Position numbers and translations under genes: made by a program
In this document: positions 1 through 9,824 of the stretch, piece after piece
Layout: every line of letters begins with the position of its first letter
Position numbering within the stretch: the stretch's first letter is position 1
The notes under the pieces: generated by a model
What the model saw: the letters and a program-made list of their open reading frames with translations, nothing else
Databases searched by the model: none
What the model was told of the DNA's origin: nothing
NCBI GenBank assembly: GCA_002478955.1
Contig: DLKK01000105.1
Coordinates: 1 to 12,380 of the forward strand
Reading direction: 5' to 3'
DNA: 12,380 nt
From: Treponema sp. UBA7590
GTDB lineage: Bacteria > Spirochaetota > Spirochaetia > Treponematales > Treponemataceae

Positions 1-1
1 G

Positions 2-2349
<2,348 letters not shown>

Positions 2350-2353
<4 letters not shown>

Positions 2354-5300
2354 AAAAAAATCATTTTCTCGTAAAATTTGTTTTTCTCATCTTGATTTTT
2401 GTGCCTGGTGCGTTTTTTGCGCAGGAATCTGAAAAGACTGTAATCAACATTGAGAACGCGCGCAACACAAAATATGAGAAAGATAAATCCACGGGAAATG
2501 ATCTGATAATTCTTACAGGGAACGTAAAAGTCAGCGTAAGCCGTGGCTCCACAAAAAATGTAATAAGCGCAGATTCAATCCGCTATGACCGTACGAGCGA
2601 GATGATGTACGCAGAAGGAAATGTTTCCCTTGAGCAGACAACTGCAAATGCCGGAAGCCAGAACGTTTCCGCAAGTTCGCTTATGTTCAATACTTCAACA
2701 TTGGAAGGCGTTTTTGATGATGGCAGGGTTGTTCAAGTAAAGTCAGATGCGATAAATTTGCCGGCCGGTTCAACCTTGATTGTAGCAAGCGACATTTTTG
2801 GCCGCAGCGAGTCAAATACAATCACTTTTAAAAATGGCGAGCTTACATTCTGCGATGATGAAGATCCGCACTGGCGCATTAAGGCCAGCAGAATTTGGCT
2901 TTTGCCCGGCGGTGAATTTGCTTTTTTGAATGCAAGACTTTTTGTCGGTCCTGTTCCGATTTTTTATCTTCCTGCATTTTATTATCCAAAAGATGAGCTT
3001 ATATTCAATCCTGTTTTTGGTTATGAAAAACGCCGCGGATATTTTATTGAGACAACTTCTTATTTATATGGAAGAAAACCTTTGGACACCACGAGCAACA
3101 CTTCTTCAACAGACAGCGACAGTTCCGAGAAACTTAAGGCGCTTTTTAACTTTGTAAAACCTTCTTCTTTAAAAGAACAGCGCATTGAAGGTCTTATGAT
3201 GCACAATCTTGACGATGACTACAAAGGGAACACAACGAATTATTTTAAGATTCTTGGCGATTATTATTCAAATCTTGGTTTTCTTGTTGGTTTTGATGGA
3301 GTTTTTAAGCCTAAAAAATATATTTCAAGCCTGGAAATGAGCGCGAACCTTGGTTTTTCAAACACGATTTTCAAGGATTCTTCCGGAAATTATTTTCCTT
3401 TTTCACCTGGTGGAGACAGAATTTACGATAAATCTAATCTTTTGGGCTTTGAGCTTCCGTTCAGATATTCCGGCAAGTTTAAAATGTCGATGTCATCGCC
3501 GTTTACGCTGAATATTTCGCTTCCGGTTTATTCCGATCCGTATTTTTCAAATGATTTTACAAAGGATCGTTCCGAGACAATGGACTGGATCAGTTTTCTT
3601 ATAGATTCACAGAACCAGGATGAGGACAATAAAACCACGACGACAGATTCTTCTTTCAACTGGACGCTATCTAGCTCGTATTCTGTGCCGCTTCCGCAGG
3701 TAATAAAACCGTTCTTGAATTCAATGTCATTGAGCTTGAATTCTTCGGTGGCTTTTTCTTCAATTTCTGTTTATGCTTCTACTGATGATAAAAATCATCT
3801 TAAAAATTCTAAAGTTGATAAATCGTCGCTAAAAGCCTGGCAAGATTCCACGCCTGAACGTATGTTCTTTTATCCGTCGCAGGTAATTCCAATGAGTTTA
3901 AGCGGAACAATAAGCGGAACTTTGATTGATATTTCAACTTCAAAGACAAAAACGGCTTCAAAGAACAAAAAAGATGTTTCGTTTGCGGTTCCGATGATTG
4001 CGCCGGATGATATTCTGCCTTTAAATGAGCTGAAAAACAAGGAAAAAACTGAGTCTGGGGAAAATTCTGACTCTGAAAATTCCAGTTCGGCGGAAAAAAA
4101 ATCTGATGATGGAGCTGAAAATCTTGCGGCGGCGGAAAAATCTTCAGCTGAAATTCAAGAAAATGAGGAAGACCCGTTGCTTCCTGCAAGCGCTTTGCCT
4201 TCTTTGACAGGAATTTCTTCAACAGTAACAGATTTTCCAGGAATTTCTTACTCGCTGAAATATTCGATAAAACCGAATTTTTCAACGCAAATTTCGTATA
4301 ATTCCTCGAATCTTGATACTCCGGACGATTTTGACTGGAGCGTCTTGAAATCTTCAATGTATAAGCTTTCTGTTCCGATTACGCTCGACAATAATTTTTC
4401 GTATTCAGGAAACTTTTTTTCGGTGAGCAACTCAAATACATTCAATCCTGTAAGGCAGCGTCACCCTTATCTTCACATGAATGAAAAAGACGAAAACGGC
4501 AAAGAAACTGAGACGGTCTGGTACAGTGAATCTTCTGCCGCCTCAATCAAAAAAGCCGACTACGGAACTGACAAACTTGACTTGACGCAGACGAATTCGG
4601 TTTCGCTCAAGCCGTTCAACTACATAAAATTTATAAAAGACACAGGAATTACCTGGCGTTCTTCCATAAAACTTGTGCGAACGGAATTTCTTTCGGATGA
4701 ATATGATGCTGAAGAAGACAATCCTGAATGGGATTACCATTTTGTTGACTGGACGGACGAGGACAGCATCACAACGAATGCCTTGGATTTTACATTCGCC
4801 ACAAACCAGATGGATTCAAAATTTTCGCAGAGCCTTACGCTTTCAACAACTTTAAAGCCTCTTGCGGAAAGTTATTATTCAACTTTAAAGCTTGGATTTC
4901 CGCTTACAACTCTTGCTTTTGAGACAGGCGTAAAAAAAGCAAGCACTGATGAAAATGCGGATTGGGTAAGGCAGCCGCTAAAGCAAAGCCTGACTGTTTC
5001 CGGCAAAGTTCTGGGAAGCTCAATGAGTTTTTCTGAAAATTACAACTATAATCTGGATGAATATCATCACGATTCAATGAAATTTTCGTTCAGCTGGATG
5101 AATTTGACCGCCGCATACCAGATGTCTTACACTTACGGCTATGACATGGGCTATGATGAGGCGAGCGGCGAACCGACCGGATGGGAACAACGCGCGGAAA
5201 AGGAATTTCTTCCGTACAATTTTTCGTTCTCTTATTCTCCAAAAACAAAGACAATCTACCGCTGGAAAAACCGGATAAGCATGGGGATTGGGCTTTCCAC

Positions 5301-5748
5301 AAGCATTGTGGCGGATTTGCTAAAGCCTACGAGCAGCTATTTTACATTTGTTCCGTCTGTCTCGTTTAAAATCAGCGAATTTGTAAACTTCACATTCTCT
5401 GCGTCAACACGTAATTCTGTAATTTACCGTTATTTTGGAAATGACATCGGACTCAGTGGTGAGGAGAATATGTTTGTTGATTTGGCAAATTCATTCAGGT
5501 TTGATGACGAGGAACTGCGCAAATCGTCCGGTTTTAAGCTGAAAAGCCTTAATTTTTCCCTTACGCACGAACTTCACGACTGGGATTTCAATGCGACTTT
5601 CAAGATTGAACCGCGGCTTTTGACGGACGACAATAACCAGAAATATTACGACTTCAACCCGTACATGACAATCAATATTACCTGGCGGCCAATGGGCGCA
5701 ATGAAGACGGAAATTGTTGATAACTACGGCGAATGGGAATTGAAATAA
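2350..5748 (+). CDS. lptD: LptD/OstA-like outer-membrane beta-barrel protein
   Basis: LptD is the outer-membrane translocon that, in LPS-bearing bacteria, inserts lipopolysaccharide. The 1132-residue product starts with a Sec signal peptide (MKKN, a hydrophobic stretch, probable cleavage after AFFA at residue 24). Next comes an OstA/LptA-type beta domain (about 30-160: LTGNVKVSVSRGS, then SADSIRYDRTSEMMYAEGNV). It continues through the conserved Cys-x-x-x-x-x-x-Trp segment TFCDDEDPHWRIKASRI near residue 168 and a long run of alternating aromatic/polar strands typical of a barrel, ending in WELK. Residues about 535-615 form a Lys/Ser/Glu-rich, probably disordered insert. At 1132 residues it is longer than E. 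coli LptD (about 780). I see only one cysteine. The ATG overlaps the uvrA TGA (ATGA), implying translational coupling. From memory, T. pallidum also has an LptD-like gene (TP0515) next to uvrA. The substrate in treponemes is uncertain, since many lack classical LPS. Confidence 0.85.
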
Positions 5749-5798
5749 AAAACGCATTTTGTCCGCAATTATTTTACAAAGCCTTTTCCGCTGTTATA

Positions 5799-5827
5799 TT
5801 GTCAATTTGCAACTGATGTTTTACAAT
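5799..5827 (+). promoter_or_regulatory. Sigma-70-type promoter before phoH
   Basis: TTGTCA at 5799-5804 and TACAAT at 5822-5827 each match five of six consensus bases and are separated by the ideal 17 bases. It sits in the only gap of any size on the plus strand (5749-5835). The expected transcription start, about 7 bases after the -10 box, falls at 5833-5836, on or next to the phoH GTG. I see no convincing intrinsic terminator for lptD in the same gap. Confidence 0.65.
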
Positions 5828-5835
5828 ATACATAA

Positions 5836-6780
5836 GTGGATACTGAATATACTGTAGTTGTTCCGGACGTTGAGATTCTTTCCGGCGTTTGCGGCACAAA
5901 TGACAACAATTTAAAACTCATAGAAGATTATCTGGGGATTCCCGTCTTTACGCGTGGAAATGAACTTTCTGTAAACACAGATAATGATTCGTTGCGCGAA
6001 AAATTCCGTTTCATAATAGATAGGATTATAGATGAACTTGAGGACGGCACGAAAAACAGCACAGATATTATTGCTTCTGTCCTTAATGTTGACAGAAAAG
6101 CTGACATAAATTCCGTTTCAATTGTTGTTCCTGGCGCAATCCGCAAAGTGTATCCGCATACGCAGCATCAGGCTGAATATATCCAATCAATGCGCGAAAA
6201 AAATATGGTTTTCTGCATTGGTGCGGCTGGTTCTGGAAAAACGTTTCTTGCTGTGGCGGAAGCTCTGCGTCTTCTGCTTACGCATAAAGTCTCTCGGATT
6301 GTAATAACACGACCTGTGGTCGAGGCCGGAGAAAACCTTGGATTTTTACCGGGCGATTTAAAGGATAAAATTACGCCTTATCTTAGGCCGCTTTACGATT
6401 CAATGGAGCTGATTCTTTCAAAGGAGACAATAAAACGTCTTTTGGAGTCGGAATTCATTGAGATTGCGCCGCTTGCGTATATGCGCGGAAGAACTTTGAA
6501 CAATAGTGTAGTTATTCTGGATGAAGCTCAAAATACAACAAAGGAACAGATGAAAATGTTTCTGACAAGGATGGGAGAAAATTCAAAAATATTTGTAACT
6601 GGGGATGAGACTCAGGTTGATTTGCCGAAAAAAGTTCCCTCAGGCTTGAAACACGCGGTTTCTCTGCTTGAAGGAATTGAAGAAATCGGTATGAACCGGC
6701 TTACTGCGGAAGATGTTGTAAGAAATCCTCTGGTGCAAAAAATTGTGAAGGCATACGAAAATGAACAAGACGAAGAATAA
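5836..6780 (+). CDS. phoH: PhoH-like ATPase (PhoH/YbeZ family)
   Basis: PhoH-like proteins are cytoplasmic P-loop NTPases related to helicase ATPase domains. They are genetically tied to YbeY and RNA/ribosome metabolism, though the exact substrate is not settled. The 314-residue length is normal for the family. The N-terminal ~80 residues (NDNNLKLIEDYLGIPVFTRGNEL) match the family's KH-like leading region. The core has Walker A GAAGSGKT at residues 129-136, TRPVVEAGENLGFLPGD at about 157-173, Walker B VVILDEAQN at 225-233 and the sensor-like FVTGDETQVDLP near 257. The start is a GTG at 5836. No Shine-Dalgarno is visible, but the N-terminal domain begins right after it, and no better in-frame start follows without cutting that domain. 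It overlaps the next gene by 20 bases. It is first in the operon and served by the promoter at 5799-5827. Confidence 0.93.
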   Translation: MDTEYTVVVPDVEILSGVCGTNDNNLKLIEDYLGIPVFTRGNELSVNTDNDSLREKFRFIIDRIIDELEDGTKNSTDIIASVLNVDRKADINSVSIVVPGAIRKVYPHTQHQAEYIQSMREKNMVFCIGAAGSGKTFLAVAEALRLLLTHKVSRIVITRPVVEAGENLGFLPGDLKDKITPYLRPLYDSMELILSKETIKRLLESEFIEIAPLAYMRGRTLNNSVVILDEAQNTTKEQMKMFLTRMGENSKIFVTGDETQVDLPKKVPSGLKHAVSLLEGIEEIGMNRLTAEDVVRNPLVQKIVKAYENEQDEE

Positions 6781-8515
6781 TCCGTTTTCAGAATCAATAA
6801 AGAATTTCTTTTCACAGTTGAATGGCTATGTAAAAAAACATTGGCCGGTGCTGGTTCTTGTGCTTGTGGGATTTATTGCGGTTTCCGTTGAAAATTTCTT
6901 TAAGGTCGCAATGTCGCAGACTGTTTTTTCTTATTCAATGGACGATTTTGAGGTTGGCCAGATTGCGGACAGGACTATTTATGCTCCAAAATCAATTCCG
7001 GCAGATGAGATGAATCCTGTTTTTGTTGAGGAAGGTGAAAAAATCACAAGGAAAGGATTCCCGATTACGGATGAGGCTTACTCAAAACTTCAGAAAATGT
7101 CGGAATCGCCGCATTATGTTGATTACCGCTCTTTTGCGGATTCAGAGCTTTTTTTGGCTTTGCTTGCGACTATGTGGTTTCTTCTGTTTACTTTTGCGCC
7201 TTTTGGCAGGGAAATCCGGCTGCGTGAAATTGTTTTTCAGCTGATTTGTTTTCTTCTGGTTTATGCGGCTGTTGCGTTCTGCTCAAAAATTTCTTTTTTT
7301 GCATCACAGTTTGATATTACAACGATTATTCCGGCTTCTCTTTTTATTCTGATTGTCGCGGTTCTGTACGGTCAGCTCAGCGCGATTTTCTGTTCATTCA
7401 TTTTTGCATTTGGCGTTTTTGACGCAAGTTCATATCAGGTTGTTCCGTTTCTTTTTACCTTGGCATCTTGCCTTGCAAGCGCGACAATTGTGCGCAAGAT
7501 TGAACGCCGGATTGACATGATGTTTGTTTCTTTGATGCTTGCTTCCATAAATGCGGTTCTGATTATTATTTTTGCCGTTATCTTTAATTGCAGCATACGG
7601 GAACTTACAGTTGTAATCGGGCTTGTTGCCTTGAACGGATTCCTTTCTGGAGTTCTTTCCCTTGGTCTGATTACTCCTATTGAACTTATTTTGAACACAG
7701 CGTCGGTTTTCCGGCTTATGGATTTAAGCGATTCAAACAACACTTTGATGAGAAAACTTTTTCTTACGGCTTCAGGAACTTACCAGCATTCTCAGATGGT
7801 TGCCCAGCTTGCGGAAAGCGCATGCCGCGAAATCGGGGCGAATTCCCTTCTTGCACGAGTTGCCGCTTATTATCACGATATTGGAAAAATGGACCAGAGC
7901 GAATATTTTACGGAAAACGACATGGACGGTCAGCATAAGCTCAATGAGATGAAACCGAATCTTGCGGCGATTCTTGTGCGAAGCCACGTTCGGAAAGGCG
8001 TTGAAAAAGCCAGACAACTTCATTTTCCGCAGCAGGTTATTGACATTATTGAGCAGCATCACGGAAACAGCGTTATATCGTATTTTTATGAAAAGGCGAA
8101 GGAGCAGGATCCTAACGCAAACATAGACGATTTTATGTATCTGGGAAATCCGCCGGTTTCTAAGGAATCTGGAGTTGTAATGCTTGCCGACACAGTCGAG
8201 GCTGCCTGCAAAAGCCTTGATAACCCGACAGAGGCGCGACTTGAAAAATTTATTGATACTCTGATTACTTCAAAGATGGAACATGGTCAGCTGGACAATT
8301 GTGAACTTACTTTTGGAGATTTGAAAAAAATCAAGTCAGTTTTTGTAAAAATTCTCGCGGCATATTATCACGGCAGAATAAAATATCCGAACCAGAAAGA
8401 TCCGGATGCTTCTGATAAAAATGATTCTGTTTCAGACAAAAAAATTGAACCGGCAAAAAAGCCTGAAAAAATTGCTTCAAAAGGCGCAGAAAAAACTGAC
8501 GCAGAGGAAAAATAA
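6761..8515 (+). CDS. pgpH: 7TM-HD membrane phosphodiesterase, PgpH family (probable c-di-AMP hydrolase)
   Basis: PgpH-family (7TMR-HD) proteins are membrane enzymes whose cytoplasmic HD domain hydrolyses cyclic di-AMP in Listeria and Bacillus. The 584-residue product has one transmembrane helix (about 29-50), a short outside loop (about 50-130), a cluster of hydrophobic helices (about 130-310), then the HD domain. Metal-binding candidates are His343 (YQHSQ), His372-Asp373 (HDIG), His409 (SHVRKG), His433-His434 (EQHHGN) and Asp477 (MLADTVEA), a complete set. The outside loop is much shorter than in Firmicutes homologues (about 700+ residues overall). The last ~45 residues are charged and probably disordered. 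The ATG at 6761 has GAAGG 9 bases upstream and overlaps phoH. Order phoH-pgpH-ybeY is as in B. subtilis. The c-di-AMP substrate is inferred from the family. Confidence 0.88.
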   Translation: MNKTKNNPFSESIKNFFSQLNGYVKKHWPVLVLVLVGFIAVSVENFFKVAMSQTVFSYSMDDFEVGQIADRTIYAPKSIPADEMNPVFVEEGEKITRKGFPITDEAYSKLQKMSESPHYVDYRSFADSELFLALLATMWFLLFTFAPFGREIRLREIVFQLICFLLVYAAVAFCSKISFFASQFDITTIIPASLFILIVAVLYGQLSAIFCSFIFAFGVFDASSYQVVPFLFTLASCLASATIVRKIERRIDMMFVSLMLASINAVLIIIFAVIFNCSIRELTVVIGLVALNGFLSGVLSLGLITPIELILNTASVFRLMDLSDSNNTLMRKLFLTASGTYQHSQMVAQLAESACREIGANSLLARVAAYYHDIGKMDQSEYFTENDMDGQHKLNEMKPNLAAILVRSHVRKGVEKARQLHFPQQVIDIIEQHHGNSVISYFYEKAKEQDPNANIDDFMYLGNPPVSKESGVVMLADTVEAACKSLDNPTEARLEKFIDTLITSKMEHGQLDNCELTFGDLKKIKSVFVKILAAYYHGRIKYPNQKDPDASDKNDSVSDKKIEPAKKPEKIASKGAEKTDAEEK

Positions 8516-8995
8516 ATGGCCAACAGAATATTTGTTTCGGTAGAAGACGGATTTGCGGAACCTGAATGGCTTGGAAAAATTGAGCCATACATGCAGAAAG
8601 TCCTGAAAAAAGTCGGGTATGATAATGAAGAAATCTCTGTGATGTTCTGTTCGGATAAATTTATTCAGGAACTGAACAAAAATTACCGCAAAATTGACAG
8701 TCCGACGGATGTCCTTTCTTTCGAGAACGGCGAGGAATACACAGATGAGGAAGGCAACTGGTTTTCGGCTGGTGATATTGTCATCAGCCTTGAAACGCTT
8801 CCGAAAAATGCGGAATATTTTGATGTTGATAAAAACACGGAACTAAAACGCCTTTTGATTCATGGACTTCTTCATTTGAATGGAATGGATCACGGTGAGG
8901 AACATATCGAGAAAGGCATTGCTCCAGCTGGAGAAATGCTCGTTCTGCAGGAAAAAGTTCTTTCTGAACTTGCAGATGAAATTCTTATAAAATAA
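8516..8995 (+). CDS. ybeY: Endoribonuclease YbeY (16S rRNA 3'-end maturation / ribosome quality control)
   Basis: YbeY is a single-domain zinc-dependent endoribonuclease needed for 16S rRNA maturation and ribosome quality control in several bacteria. The 159-residue product is of normal length. The diagnostic metal motif HGLLHLNGMDH spans residues 116-126, with His116, His120 and His126 as ligands. It is preceded by the family segment LNKNYRKIDSPTDVLSFENG and by GDIVISLETL. The ATG follows the pgpH TAA with no gap, and a GAGG about 10 bases upstream lies inside the pgpH end, so translation is likely coupled. It ends 19 bases before corC. Confidence 0.95.
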   Translation: MANRIFVSVEDGFAEPEWLGKIEPYMQKVLKKVGYDNEEISVMFCSDKFIQELNKNYRKIDSPTDVLSFENGEEYTDEEGNWFSAGDIVISLETLPKNAEYFDVDKNTELKRLLIHGLLHLNGMDHGEEHIEKGIAPAGEMLVLQEKVLSELADEILIK

Positions 8996-9014
8996 AGCGA
9001 GAAAGAGTAAAAAG

Positions 9015-9824
9015 ATGAATTTTCAGTTATTCAAGAAAAAAGAGACAAAAACAGCAAATGGAAACGACGAGCTTTCTGCGGAAGAACAGGAAGTTATAAA
9101 CGAAGAAAAACAGGATATGATTCAAGGAATCGAGGATCTCAGTGAGACAACCGTAAAGGAAGTCATGGTTCCACGGATTGATGTTGATTTTATTTCTGTT
9201 GATACTCCGCCGGATGAGCTTATTGAAAAAATTGTCCAGAGCGGACATTCACGTTTTCCGGTTTATAGCGAGTCGATTGACAATGTCGTTGGCGTTCTTT
9301 ATGTAAAAGATCTGATTTATTGTTTTGGCAGAAAATCACCGATTGAGCTTCAAAATATTATCCGCAAGGCATTTTTTGTTCCTGAAAGCAAGCGGATTGA
9401 CACGCTTTTGAGGGAATTCAAGCGCCGCCACTGCCACATTGCGATTGCGATTGACGAATACGGCGGAATTGCCGGAATCATCACAATGGAAGATATTATT
9501 GAGGAAATTGTAGGCGATATCCAGGACGAGTTTGACAATGAGCGTGAGGATATTCTTACAATTGGAAACAATATCTGGCTTTGCGATGCGCGCGTTGACC
9601 TTGATGACTTGAATGAGACAATCGGAGCGGCTTTTCCTGCGGAAGAATTTGATTCCCTGGGCGGATTTGTTTTCGATTTGTTCGGAAAAATTCCTGTGAA
9701 ATTTGAAAAAACTTCCTGGAGCGGCTACGACTTTATTGTGCAGGATATGGAAGGGCACAGAATAAATTCAATAAAAGTAATCCGAAAAGATGAAAGGGTG
9801 CGTGCTGATGAAAAATCTGAATAA
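9015..9824 (+). CDS. corC: CorC/HlyC-type CBS-domain protein
   Basis: The 269-residue protein has an acidic N-terminal segment and two CBS domains: about 50-105 (VMVPRIDVDFISVDTPPDEL and SRFPVYSESIDNVVGVLYVK) and about 117-175 (FVPESKRIDTLLREFKRRH, then IAIDEYGGIAGIITMEDIIE). A C-terminal CorC/HlyC (transporter-associated) domain follows, with LGGFVFDLFGKIP. It lacks the DUF21 membrane domain of longer relatives, so it matches the short cytosolic CorC/YbeX type (E. coli CorC about 290 residues). Family members have been linked to magnesium/cobalt efflux and to ribosome metabolism; older annotations call spirochaete versions hemolysin TlyC. The start at 9015 is preceded by purine-rich GAAAGAG. 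The end overlaps the next gene's probable ATG (9808) by 17 bases. Position after ybeY matches E. coli ybeY-ybeX. Confidence 0.9.
   Translation: MNFQLFKKKETKTANGNDELSAEEQEVINEEKQDMIQGIEDLSETTVKEVMVPRIDVDFISVDTPPDELIEKIVQSGHSRFPVYSESIDNVVGVLYVKDLIYCFGRKSPIELQNIIRKAFFVPESKRIDTLLREFKRRHCHIAIAIDEYGGIAGIITMEDIIEEIVGDIQDEFDNEREDILTIGNNIWLCDARVDLDDLNETIGAAFPAEEFDSLGGFVFDLFGKIPVKFEKTSWSGYDFIVQDMEGHRINSIKVIRKDERVRADEKSE
9793..9810 (+). promoter_or_regulatory. Ribosome binding site and ATG that set the original start of the TPR gene
   Basis: AAAGGG at 9793-9798 lies 9 bases before ATG 9808-9810, inside the end of corC. This site, together with the signal peptide it opens, argues that translation was designed to begin here and not at the TTG at 9871. 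Confidence 0.65.

Noticed and set aside
5749..5798. Terminator after lptD
   Set aside because: The AT-rich stretch has no GC-containing stem followed by a T-run; only AAAA/TTTT complementarity around CGCA was seen.
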